Assembly (NCBI RefSeq): GCF_000264995.1
Contig: NW_006767442.1
Location: 163,925-227,924 of the forward strand
DNA: 64,000 nucleotides
Source of the DNA: Punctularia strigosozonata HHB-11173 SS5
Taxonomy: Eukaryota > Basidiomycota > Agaricomycetes > Corticiales > Punctulariaceae
Direction of reading: 5' to 3'
The notes under the pieces are model-generated. The model made no database searches. It saw only the letters and a program-made list of their open reading frames with translations, and was not told where the DNA came from. Both the position numbers and the translations under genes were made by a program. This document shows positions 21,972-33,361 of this stretch, one piece after another (position 1 is the first letter of the stretch; each line of letters starts with the position of its first letter).

Positions 21972-23676
21972 TCATTGACGCACAGGCTCTGTTGTGGTCG
22001 ACCTCGTGCGTGCAGTCAATGGCATAGGAGGCCCAAGGTGCGCGGAGGAAGCGTGCTGCGACCGCGTCCCAAGGGTATCACTCGATGCCTCTCCTTGGAC
22101 GGTGGTCGCGTGCGACATGGGATGCCCCCCATGTCGGTCAGCGTTCTGAATGGACGACCTGGAGCTGGAAGCACGGCGCTCGTACCACTCTCTCTGAGCC
22201 CCCAAATTTGGGTTTCTCAGCTCTTCACCAGGGACGAGGGGATACCGCCGCGACTCGAGGTCACCAAAGCCATCCTCACCGTAGTGGCGCTCGGTGGGCG
22301 TGCCGAACCATATCGCGAGGCGCTTGATATGCCCAGCGAGGCGGCGACGCCCACCGGGGTCGCGGCCACTGGCAGACAGGCTCTGGCTGCTCAAGTTGTG
22401 AGGAATCCCGTCCGAGTTTTGGACGACGATGGCGGGTATGGGTTGGCCCATTTCTAATGGCGGCGGCACGGGCTGTTTGCCAAGAAGCTCAGTACAGGCG
22501 GAACCAAGTGCTGTCAAAACAGCCCCGACTATTGGACTCCATTGCCCTACGTATCATTTAGTTCGTTTTCGTGCAAGAGGGTTCGGACTCATGGACACGG
22601 GTGCGGGTACCAGCAGCATCAATGGATTCCAACTCACCCACTGCCGCCATCGGCTCGACGCCGCTGCGCATTTGAGGTGACCAGAAGTTGAGCTCTCCCA
22701 AGATGACGATGATGATGAAGAAAACGGCGAAGACTGCACGTTCCATAAGCTCGAGGCCGAACCGCAGGTAGCCCGATATCCTCTGCTCCGTTCTCTGTTG
22801 CCCTCTCACAAGCGGGTTTGGCGTCGGTTCCGGCGCTTTGCGGATGCCTAAGAGTACGGCGTTTTCGGACAAGATCTTGTTCCACATGGTGGCCAAGGAG
22901 ATGAACGTCGGTATGCAGCATGCTAGACTGACCAGTATTGCCGCGCCGGGTGTCATTCCTCTGCTGGGTACGAGGATGAACTGTGGATCGGCATCAGCAC
23001 CTGGACGGATCGGAGAGAACACGGTGTCTGTGGTGCATAGGGCGGGACATGCTACCGACGATGCGTTGACGGCGTTCTTGAAGCCGTCAACGGTTAACGT
23101 TTCGCTATCGTCCCCGTGACATACGTGTGGTGATATTCGAAAAAAGCAGACCGCCAAGGATACTAATCCTGAGGGTTTTTGTTAAGGGCATTCGCGCGTT
23201 TCGGTTGATAAATGTAGAGACAGCCCTACCTGTAAGGCTTAATATACTCCACACAAAAACGATATTTCTTCCGGGTGTTTCGAAGTACACCCGAGACAGC
23301 CGAACCGACGTGGGCGCAACAAGCACCCCCAAGGCGATAAATTGCAATGCACCAAACGCATCAAGGTCCACAAAACCTGCGACGCTGGCATTGGTATGCG
23401 ACGACGTTGTGCGCTATATGACGTACCTCTATGTGAAAAGGCGGCTAGGACAATGGCGTGAAAGCTCGCGATCGCGGGAAGGAGCAGCGCGGCGGCGACC
23501 GACGCACTCCTGAGCCATTCAGACTTCTGTGCGAAGATGCACACCAAGATGAGAGCGTAGTATAGAATCCGTGAGCCAGGCCCATATTGCCCGCTCAATG
23601 GGAACGTGCAGACGGCATGGGCAATGTCGGAGCCAGAAGATCGGCTAGCAATGGCTCGGAAGCCGGGAGGCGACAT
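21972..23676 (-). CDS. Fungal multi-pass membrane protein, family not recognised
   Basis: Minus-strand gene starting MSPPGFRAIASRSSGSDIAH. Hydrophobic segments include SRILYYALILVCIFAQK, SVAAALLLPAIASFHAIVLAA, ALQFIALGVLVAPTSV, FVWSILSLTGLVSLAVCFF, GAAILVSLACCIPTFISLA, AVFAVFFIIIVILGELNFW and, after the last intron, GQWSPIVGAVLTALGSACTE. That gives about seven membrane passes with one lumenal or extracellular Cys-containing loop (CPALC) and an N-x-S site. The C-terminal tail of about 170 residues is Ser/Arg-rich and probably cytosolic. The GQW-P-VG-GS ending occurs in widespread fungal proteins of unknown function (from memory, unverified). It lies between the two ArsB/NhaD-type permeases, convergent with the first and divergent from the second. 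Confidence 0.7.
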
Positions 23677-24168
23677 GGGGTACGCGGGGTATGAGCGCTA
23701 TGAGAGCGAAACTCGTCCGCTCTCGTATACCGACTTCGATAGCTTGTCATGGCGTCGCCAGCGCTTACACTCGGAATGGCGTCGTGTTGTTCTCACCGTC
23801 GAGAGCGGAAGATCGCGGACTTTGAGGAACCTCGCGCCCCAAACTGCAAGGCGGTGTGGCATTTGCGCTCATCTGCGCCGCAGCTTGATGCCCTCCAGTT
23901 CAGCGCCTTCGCTCTCGGGCTGGCGCACATCCATATGGATCGTGTTCGGGTCAATATCGCCGTACGAGTCCTTCTTGCGCTGGAGCTTGACCATTCTTGG
24001 CATGGTCAGATGCTAAGCGCGTCGGGCGGCGATACGTAAATGCGCAAACTGGGCGCTCAAGTAGCCTCGCAACCCTTGCAGGCTCTGCAGCATGGTGCAG
24101 ATACAAGACTCGCGCACCCATGGTCCGCGCGCCTTTGTCAATCATTCGATCAGGCCCACGGACGACCC
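23677..24168. other. Shared divergent promoter region, 492 bp
   Basis: Separates the starts of the minus-strand membrane protein gene and the second ArsB/NhaD-type permease. A plus-strand ORF at 23606-24016 starts inside the minus-strand gene and shows no family features. No clear TATA box was seen. Confidence 0.45.
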
Positions 24169-26723
24169 ATGGCCGATATCAGCGACTGGCGTAGTGTCGT
24201 CACTCTCATTGTATTTATACTGGCAAGTGAGGGTTGTGGCCAAATCGTTCAATCCTCCAGTGCAAAAATCGGTGCTGATAGAAAATGAAGATGTCTTCGT
24301 AGTTTTTCCTCAAAACGTCCCAGTACCAATATGGGCTGCACGGCGTTTAAGGTCCCTGCTTGCCCGCACACGCATTTATCCCTTGCCGGCCCCCGCCGCC
24401 GACGACAGCTCGGATAACATGACCGGGAGAGATCCTGCGAAGATGTCAATACCATTCAATTTTGTCACTGCACCTTTGACTGCAGTTGTCGTTTTGCTCG
24501 CGATCCGGGCTATCGGTCGAACGGAGATAATTCATGGCATTATCGGTACAGAGCAGTAAGCAATGCAGCAATCCAGTCATCTCCGGACAATTAGAAGACA
24601 CTGACGCCATTTGCGTCTTTCATTCGCAGTATCCACCCGATTGATATCATGGCGTTCTTCCTAGCCTTGGTGATGATCCCACGTCACAATTCTATCGCAT
24701 CGCATACTCATCTATCTTGCAGGCCTACTTGGCAATTTCTCTAGATGCAACTGGCCTCATACGATTTCTGGCGTTTTGGGTCCTAAAGAAGGGCGGAAAG
24801 ATTGGCCATCGCCTCTATTTCCTGATTTACTTGTTCTTCTTCCTGCTTGGATCGTTCATCGGTAACGTCCGTACTTGGTTCTCGTTCATCTTCCTCGTAT
24901 ACTCATTCGGAGAGCAGGATCCGATCATCCTCAGCGGCACCGCGTTCACTGCCTATCTGACCAGGGTAGCGTCCAACATCGCGAACCCGCGAGCATGGAT
25001 CTTCTCCGAATTTGCCATCGCCAACATGGCGTCCGCCATCCTCGTATCGTCCAACCCGACCAATCTTGTCCTGGCTGGTGCTTTCCAAATCAAATTTGTC
25101 ACCTACACCATCAATATGGTCGTCCCCGTCGTAATCACTGTAGCGCTCCTATTCCCCTTCCTCCTGTACATCCTCTTTCCCAGCCCCGACCTAATCCCTG
25201 TCAAGATAGAAATGCACGAGCTACCGGAGAAACCTCAGACGGCACCCAGGAACCGGATCGGTCGCACGGCTTCAACGAACAAGGCCAAAGGCCCGAAAAT
25301 CGGGAAGACACGAGTCGAACAGGAGCTGTACGACCTCGAGTGGCAGAACGAATATCCTCTGGAGGAGCTGGTAGACCCATTCTTGGAAGTCAAGGGTGCT
25401 ATCTTTGGTGGTGTTCTCTTCGCCATCACTCTGATCGTACTCCTCGCCACCAACGCCGCGGACGTCGACCCAGGAGTATATGCCATCACGGTACCCGCGG
25501 CCTTTGTCATGCTCTGTCGGGACATCGGGTACGATTGGCATCATCGGAAAGACCCAGACCGAAAGGAAGGCGCAACCGCTCTGGCGCAGCAAACGGGCGT
25601 GAAGCAAGGCCGTTATCCACAAGAACAGGCGACGAGCACTACTTCGGCGACGATTGGTAGCCGAGGGACTCCAGCGGAGGACCAAGCATCCATCGACACG
25701 TACGTGAGTACGGGTACAAACCGGGAGCCGGAACGCCATTCTCCAGGATCAACACCGGTTTCCGAGACCGCATCGAGTTCGGGTGAATTCACCCCGCACA
25801 ACAATGGCTTCTTAAGACCTCCCTCACCGGTACTACCGTCTCCTCCGTTCCCCCAGCCTGAGCCGTATCATCATCTTGTTCTGCCGGGTCAGGATATCAC
25901 AGCCGTGTGCGACCGAGAGCAGGCTCACTCTGATCTTGCATCAACTTTGCGCAAGGACCCTGGGGTCCATCCGCAGACCGCGTACAGCGTACTTATCGCA
26001 GCAGGACTGTATTCCGAGTCCAAATTGCCAACGGTGGCAGCGGTCGTGAAACACCTGCCATTCGCCCTTGTTCCTTTCGCGTTCTCGATGTTTATCATCG
26101 TCGAGGGACTTGTCACCAAAGGATGGGTGGAGCGATTCGCGTCTGGTTGGGCAATTTGGGTCGACAAGACGAACATTGTGGGTGCTATTGGTGGAATCGG
26201 ATTCTTGAGCGTCTGCCTGTGTAATGTGCGGTTCCTCAAATGATATGCCCCGGTCTACGCTTATCTCTTGTTCTTACGATCTTCCAGATGGCCGGAACAA
26301 ACATAGGGACCACCATCCTTCTTTCGCGCGTGCTCCAGGAATGGTTGAAACATCATACTCCTTCAGAGCGCATGAAGGACGCGACGGTCCGTCGTCAGCT
26401 TCGCCACATTTCCCCAAAGGTCCTATTAAACCTTGTCGGCTTCATAGATCTACGGCCTTGCGCTCGGTGTGAACTACGGCGCATTCAGTGCCACTTTCAA
26501 CGCGTCCCTGGCGGGGTTACTTTGGCGAGACATCCTGGCACGAAAACATATAATCGTTCGAAGGCTCGACTTCGCCCGAGTCAACCTGCCCATCATCGCC
26601 ATTGCAATGGGTATTGGCTGTTCCATACTCACTGCTCAAGTATATATTGTCAAAGACGGGCATATTCCCGCTTGCAAGGCCCACTCTCCAATGCACATAG
26701 ATAGCAATGGCACATGCCGGTAG
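24169..26723 (+). CDS. ArsB/NhaD-type ion permease, copy 2
   Basis: Paralogue of the gene at 19221-21726, aligned along nearly its whole length. It starts MADISDWRSVVTLIVFILA; intron 1 leads to VFVVFPQNVPVPIWAARRL. Core blocks are FVTAPLTAVVVLLAIRAIG, IHPIDIMAFFLALAYLAIS, DPIILSGTAF, SSNPTNLVLAGAFQI, VYAITVPAAFVMLCRD, AGTNIGTTILLSRVLQEW and VNYGAFSATFNASLAGLLW. A 51-nt intron near 24868-24918 has no in-frame stop. The central loop is long, Ser/Pro-rich and unlike that of copy 1. The transported ion is unknown; arsenite, sodium/proton or organic-anion transport are the options within the superfamily. The stop lies 99 bp from the next gene's stop on the other strand. Confidence 0.82.
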
Positions 26724-26822
26724 TCTTTCCACAAAACGCGCTTTTCCTGTGATAGCAACGGTATATGTATAATATAGTTGCCATCAATGCTATCCGAACG
26801 ATACGCGGTGAACCAATATGGA

Positions 26823-29800
26823 TCACAGTAGGTCCACGACGCCCCGAGTAGGTGACAGAACGGCAACAACCTTGCCCTCGAAGTCGAGCAGTTCTCCGCT
26901 TTCGGTAGCAACCATATCACCAATCGAGTCACCGTGGCTGCCAAGCAGCTTCTCTATGTTGGTGGATACTAGGGCAAGGGCGTCCGCCTTCGTTATAGTA
27001 CCATTGGAATCAAAAGCGGCCTAAAAAGGCCAGATTAGAAGCGGTAGTATCAACCTATGTAGGAACACGACATACCCAAGCCGCGTCCCAGCGAGCATTT
27101 CTTGCCGCCCAGTTATTCATGGCCTGGACATTTCCAATACCTTGCGCGTGTTATAGACATTGTAACATATGTGATAAACCAAGGATGCGCATACCTTGAT
27201 GACCTATCCCAAGGGTGACGTTGTGCCTAAAGAGACGTGTGATAGCGCTTTCGGCGCTCAGGGGCGGACCAGGAAGTCTGTAAATGTAAGATTCTCGTTA
27301 GATGAACGAGATGGCATCGTGGAATTTGGGTACGCGCATCCTGCGTTGCTCCCAACCATAGGGGAATTGTCGTGGTGGGGTAAGAATCACTCCAACACCC
27401 GCCTCCGCGATTTCCCGAGCCAGTAGGTGGGCTTCAGCGGCCCCGAGCAAAGTTCTGCAGAACAGAGAGTTAGCGACAAGACGACAGCAGACAAGAGCGA
27501 TGTCCCACAGCTTTAATGCACGACCGGACGAGTCTTCGACGTCCGCTTTGAGCCGAAGCAGTGTGCTGATGATGTCGGCGCTGTCCACGTTTACTACCAA
27601 TGGTATGGAGCCCTGCTTGCGTTGTTGATATCTGCATGACTCCCTGTCGATGAACATACCTGAGCAGCCTTTCGGAACCATTTGCCAGCTTCTCCAGGGA
27701 CCTTTTCCGTCAAGAGGCGACGTAAGACTAATGCAGTTGCTCGTCATACGGAATTCGGGAACATCCTCCACGGATCACGTACCCGCGATTTGAGTGCTCA
27801 CACTGGCTAGCACGTTGTGCGAGATTGATACGTGCAGTGCCGCGATATCTTGCAATATCGGCTTTTGGTTGACGGAAGCGCCGAGGTCGATTACGGTGCT
27901 GAGTCCCTGTAGGAACGCAGCACCGTCGCTCATGGGCGCCGTGATGGACTTCGTCACGCCCGAGCGCCATGCAAGGAGGGCATCTCTCGTGTGCGCCTGG
28001 AAGCCATCTGCGGCCCTGATCACCGGAAGGTCGCCGAGAATTGATGGTACGTCTCCTTGCAAGGAATCCGGGAGTGGGCCATCGGTGGTGGAAGGTTCCA
28101 TAGGAATCTCGGCCAACCCTAGTGCCGTGCCCACGGACACGAGAGCGGGTGCTACTGAGCCTCCCCGAAGGTTCACGTGATGGGACCCAGGTTCGGAGAG
28201 AAAGCTAGCGCATCCGTCAGTGGTGCTCTTACAAACGATCTTGCCGTTTCGTATAGCAAGCACCGCCGAGCTCGGGGTTTCCACTTTAAAAACAGGGACG
28301 ATTTTGCCCTCCTCGCTCATCCACATGCTTGAGATGTTCTGGAATACGACCAACCCTGAGTTCGACTTCGAAGACTGAGGTGCGAGGGGAGGATGGCCTT
28401 CGTAACGTATATCCCGAGCAACGTCTTCCGAGAAATCCGGCGTTTTGGGTGGTTGCTGCTGAGAATCCGCTTTCGGGCTCAAATGAGGGACCGAGATCTG
28501 CGGAATGCCATCGATGAACACCTGAAAAGGTGTCGCGCCTAACTGTAGCGGGTGCGAATCCCAAACCACGACGTCTACGGACGGGACGACGATCAGCGAT
28601 GGTGCTCAAGGGTGCGCCGAGGCTACTAACCTGCGTCATATCCTGCGTCATATTTCGTGTCAGCGCGAAGGCTGGCAGAACACACGAGAACTGTTACCTT
28701 CTTCGATGTAACCGATACGATGATCCACGCCCAGCACTTTAGCAGGAGTAGTGATTACAGACCGAAGGGCAATGCTCTCCGGAAGGCCCTGGCAATCGGG
28801 AATCAGACGTGCTTCATTCGTTGTGAATGATCGTAATGGTGTACGTAGTAATGTGCTTGTTGAGCCTCGTGCATGAGGTATCGGGATACGATAGCAGGCG
28901 CATCACTGTGAGATTTCAGTCGACATATCTCTGTAGACGGTTTGTGGAAGTCATAGTCACCTCTACCAATGAAATCAGACAACGTTTCGGGAAAAAGAGA
29001 TGAAAAGCGATCACCTTCATGACCACCTCAATACCCTCATTAGCCAATATTCGAGGAGCGAACACTGTATGCCTGGTCGTCGCTTAGTGTCGTGCGCATG
29101 ATTAGCAAGTGCTAGAGATGTAAACGCACCTATATGCTTCCCGCTTATAGCTAGAAGTAGATTGTACGTCAGCTCGAAAACCGGTTGTGGGATGGGACAA
29201 TTAACCCAGAGAAGCTAGCGAACATGGCTATCGCCGGCGGATGCTCTGTCCCTCCATCAACCCACCATTAATAAAACCCTTTATTACTCGTGCTTGACGA
29301 CGTACCGTAAGCACTTTTCAGTAGGTCAGGGACAATCCACGCTTCGTGAGCGTGGTGAAATGCGGCGACAGGAAACTTGAATTCGTTGGATAACTGACAG
29401 GAAGCACGTTAGGGGCTGAAAGAACAAGGATATATCTACCGTACCCGCACAAACTCATCTGCAGGATGGTATTAGTTATCGATATGCTGACGAATATCCT
29501 GATGCTCACCGAAGTCGACGGCCTCGTAGCAATGCGTTTGGACTATACGACGTCAGGCATCGGTCATCTCGAGAAATCACATACCTACCCTACGTTAGAA
29601 AGTCATCAGCATGTGATCAGACCTTTGGCAAGAGGCTGGACCTACCTTGACTTTCCCTCTGAGAATGTCGACCAGAGCCTCGTATTCCAAATCCTCAGGG
29701 AACGATTTAGAACCGATGCTAGTCCAGTCGCCGTCGGAAACTTTGAGACAATAATCGTCCTGGGCGTTCTTAATCTGACGGGCCTTGTCATATCTATAGC

Positions 29801-30916
29801 AGTTTGAGGGAAGTCCAGACGAAGAGGGAATCGGCGCACGCTTTACGCCATTGCCAAGTCGTATCCATACGCGTCTGGCCATAGACGCCCCCTAAGTTGC
29901 TGTCAAACAGGAAGTCGCGCAGAACAACGCATTGGTTGACATACTTGGATTTTCGCCTGTAGAAATATCAAGTTCAACGCGCGCTTTGCAGAGCAACAAC
30001 GACATTACCGCAAGCGTGTTTCATGTGCCTCCACCTGGGCGGAAGGTGCAGATCCACGTCCGACCCGTTCAGCGAAAAAGGAGGTTCCAACAGCATTGAG
30101 GTTGGCGTCCTCTCTTTTGTCGGCCTGAGCTTCATGAGAATACCCTGTCCGCCTAGACACAGCATGAGCACATGCCAGCCGCTGAGAGGATTGAGGTACC
30201 GATGGCATTTGCAGAGCCTGGCAAGACAAGTGAGGTAGTCACGCCGCCTGCTACAGCGAGACGGAACCCTTCATCGTGCGTGTTCAATGCATCCACTGCA
30301 CGTAGGTAGGGAAGAATTGGCCCATGAAGGGAATTGCCGTCGGTGGCTCCAGATAGTGCTGGATGGGGCTCGACACCGACGTGAGAGTGCAAGTCTACGA
30401 TTCTGTTGGGTAATTCTCAAGCGCCACAATAGCTAGTAAGGAAGTCGTTACTCACCCTGGTGTAATCCATGACCCTCGCGCGTCCACAGTGGCATAGTCG
30501 CTGTACGCCGCGAGAGTCTCAGTATCGATTCTCCCGACCGTCTTCACCAAGCCCTTCTCCAATAACACATCCCCTTTGATGATCTCAGCCCCGCCGTTTC
30601 CTCCTGTCCAAATGGTCGCGTTTTTTATGAGCACAGGTCGCGCCTCGCCAGGGACGTAACGATCGGAGACCGTCCGTTTTTCTGTAGGAGCAGCGGGCTT
30701 GACATGAAGCACGCGACATCTCGCCAAGGTCTCCTCTGCGTGCAAGGGCAATTCCTGCGAGGCTCTGCTTGAATCCAAGGTGATGTTTTTGAACAAACTC
30801 GCGAGTGCGAAGGCACTGAGCAACGCGACGCCAATCTTCGTCGACCAAGAATGACTGCGGACCTGGCGAGCTGGCCCCGGAGTGCCCATAGGTAGGGCCG
30901 CGTAAGCCATCGCCAT
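26823..30916 (-). CDS. Membrane-anchored amidohydrolase (imidazolonepropionase-like fold)
   Basis: Minus-strand gene with many introns, intact as far as it can be read. It starts MAMAYAALPMGTPGPARQ, then one membrane helix (IGVALLSAFALASLF) and the amidohydrolase beta-sandwich (LIKNATIWTGG). Metal-site motifs follow in order: VDLHSHVGVEPHP, GGVTTSLVLPGSANAI, RWRHMKHACGENP, THCYEAVDF, AAFHHAHEAWIVPDL, GIEVVMKSD, SVITTPAKVLGVDHRIG and VWDSHPLQLGATPFQVFIDG. A second, degenerate amidohydrolase-like part fills the C-terminal third and ends SPTRGVVDLL. The architecture matches a fungal-specific group of large amidohydrolases of unknown substrate. A type II orientation, with the catalytic part outside the cytosol, is inferred from the single N-terminal helix. 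Confidence 0.82.
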
Positions 30917-31549
30917 GGTGCGGTCTGGGATAAGGGAGCAAAGGCTGCGGATGCAACTGCGCGGCATGCACCCATACTTATGTCGTGCACCCTTGCATCA
31001 TGCAGCTGCGGCCGGACGCGTCGTGACTCTCAGGGGCGATCGCGAGCCATGCGGTGCGCTCCGGCGAAGCAGAGCCGATAAATAAGTACGAGCACGTTCC
31101 CGGCATGTTCAAACGACGCTTTGCTCGAGGCCGAGCGCGGTGCACTCTCCATAAGTCATGCATACTTATGACGTTCCTCCGGGCTCAGAACCGTACACAT
31201 ACACCGTAACAGACACATACCGCCATGACTACGGCAGGCAAACCAGTCACCAGTCATTCCACATGTACGGTCGTCCGAGCCTGCCAGGTTCGCCGCGACT
31301 CCCCTCTAGTATCCCTACGATCTTACGAGACTGCCCGCAGGAATCAAAGCAGGTTTTTCAGCGCCGCGGCACAGGTTGGTTGAGGAGTGGAAGGCGGATG
31401 GCATCAGGATGCACGAAGCAGACATATTCTCTGCCTCCAGGCCTGCCGCGGAAAAGTGCCGAAAGCGATCAACGAGTCGAAGGTATTCGAAAGGCAGATT
31501 CTAGAGGCCTGTTTCAACCTTGAAACCCGAAAGAGAATACAATATATTG
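30917..31549. other. Intergenic, 633 bp
   Basis: Promoter side of the amidohydrolase gene and 3' flank of the methyltransferase-like gene (both minus strand). GCATACTTAT-like strings occur at about 30971 and 31159. No gene is supported. Confidence 0.4.
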
Positions 31550-32933
31550 TCAGACAGGTTGCGTGGATGGAGCTGCATGAGAAATCACCGATTTCGTCGC
31601 TACCCAAAACTCCGCTTTGTATATCCAACGCATCATAGCACGCGAATCCGCAGTATATTCACAGTCGATTGTGCGGGGACGCAAAATGTCCATAGATGGT
31701 CCGTGATGATCGTTGATTGATGATTCGGCACCAGAGAAGCCACAGTAGTTCGAATCGAGTCCTGTTATAACGAACCCCATTTCCTTTGCAACATCGTAGA
31801 CTTCTTCCAAAGAAAGTTCGACTGACGCCTGTGCGCCACCCGTCCAAAGCAAAGGCCCTAAATTGATCCAAGTACCTCCTAACCTCGGCATAAGATCTCA
31901 CATCCTCGAATAGGTGGTGGCGCAGCGTACCAGGTTTGAGCAAAGAGTATATCTGACGGATCGTCGCAATAGCGTTCAAGCTAGTGTCAATGAAGAATAG
32001 GGTTACAATATAGTCGTAGCCGCACTCTCCGCCGCGGCTCTCGGGGACGTCCAGTCTCAGGAAGTCGCCCTCCTTCAGTGTGAGGAGTTCTGTCAGACGA
32101 GGAACTACGTCGGGGAATGCGATCCCGCGAAACACGGCGTCACGATTCCGCTGGTGGGACCACCAATGGGCATATGGATGGACAGTGTGCTGGCCTATGG
32201 ACTGTGTTGTGGCCGGAGAATGCAGAAACCGAGCGGCCATGGTCATGTATGGCGACAATTCGTTTGCCGTTGTTCGGAAGCCTGCAGATAACGGGACTGC
32301 CATGAGTAGGCAGAGCCAAGTAGTGCATTGGACTTCACCTAGCTGAGATATCTCCCATGCGAGCCGGCCGAGTCCTGAACCGGGCACGAGGACATGCATT
32401 TCAACTCGCCGTTCCACGTCTACTGCCTTGAGAGCATCCAGTATAGGCTGGAATATCACGCCTCTTTCAGGTGCGCCATCTTCGCTCCAATCACGAACGA
32501 AGTGTTTGAATACTTCGCGTACTTTTCCGATATCTTCGCGTCCTGTAGCACAAGAACTGCGGTAGGTAATATCAGGATATGCGTCTGCCGCCGTGGAAGC
32601 GATGCTTCGTGCAATTCGTGCATTCGTAGTCGTTGCGAGGCACAACCGGTCAATCTTACGGGGATACCCGATTGTATAGCCAATACGCTTGTCGCTCAAC
32701 CCGAGCTTAGAATAGGAAGCTCTTATCCTGCTGATGTCTGCGTTGGCGAGCGACGCATACGAGTTATATGATCGGAAAGCTGTCTCTGGCGCAAATGGAT
32801 CTGTGAACGCTGAGACAGGGTAGCGAAACGAGATGTTGCCGTCGTAAAGTACTTTCAGTACCAAGATAGATGCCAGCAGTGTTGCCAGGAGAACGACGAG
32901 GGCATCGGATGAAAGCGCCTCGGTGAGGTGCAT
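31550..32933 (-). CDS. Carnosine N-methyltransferase-like protein (N2227 family)
   Basis: SAM-dependent methyltransferase of the N2227/CARNMT1 family (yeast YNL092W relative), which methylates a histidine ring nitrogen of small peptides such as carnosine. The start at 32933 gives MHLTEALSSDALVVLL and a hydrophobic stretch (LVVLLATLLASILVLKVL) unusual for this otherwise soluble family. Conserved parts are AFRSYNSYASLANADISRIR, the SAM-binding VLVPGSGLGRLAWEI, NELSPYMTMAARFLH, HPYAHWWSHQ, VTLFFIDTSLNAIATIRQIY and, after an intron near 31890-31940, GGTWINLGPLLWTGG. The C-terminal exon contains YCGFSG and ends near AEFWVATK. An in-frame GTG lies further upstream but no ATG. The substrate is unproven. 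Confidence 0.82.
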
Positions 32934-33361
32934 GGGATAAGTATTGTCTCCCCAGGCAGACTCTAGAGCGTGAAGACAGTCGTTCACGCAATCATGGGAT
33001 GGTAGGTGCACAGACTGGGCACAGCCATCACACTTTCCAGTTACCACACCCCCGGTCAGCGCTCAGCTTCACTGTCTCTTGTAGCTCCTTCCATACATAC
33101 TCGGATCTGAATCAGACCCATCTCGCTGCGGGGGATTCTTAGAGCCTGGTGCCAACAGGGGCTCCTGTAGGCTGTGACCTGTGCGGCCTTAGCAGTACAT
33201 ACCTGCGAGGGAACTGGCGAGTTTTTCATGAATACAGGTCAGTATTCCCTAGACCCGGATAACATCGGTGGTTATGGAAACATCTCAGGCTAAATCGCGT
33301 TTGGGATTGGCGTAGGCAGATTAACTCACGGACAGCCAGTGTTCTTCCGCATTTGCCCTCC
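32934..33361. other. Divergent promoter region, 428 bp
   Basis: Separates the start of the methyltransferase-like gene from the plus-strand type II membrane protein gene. No distinct motif was recognised. Confidence 0.4.

Noticed and set aside
31740-31765. tRNA B-box-like GTTCGAATC
   Set aside because: No matching A box, acceptor stem or cloverleaf around it, and it lies in coding sequence of the methyltransferase-like gene.
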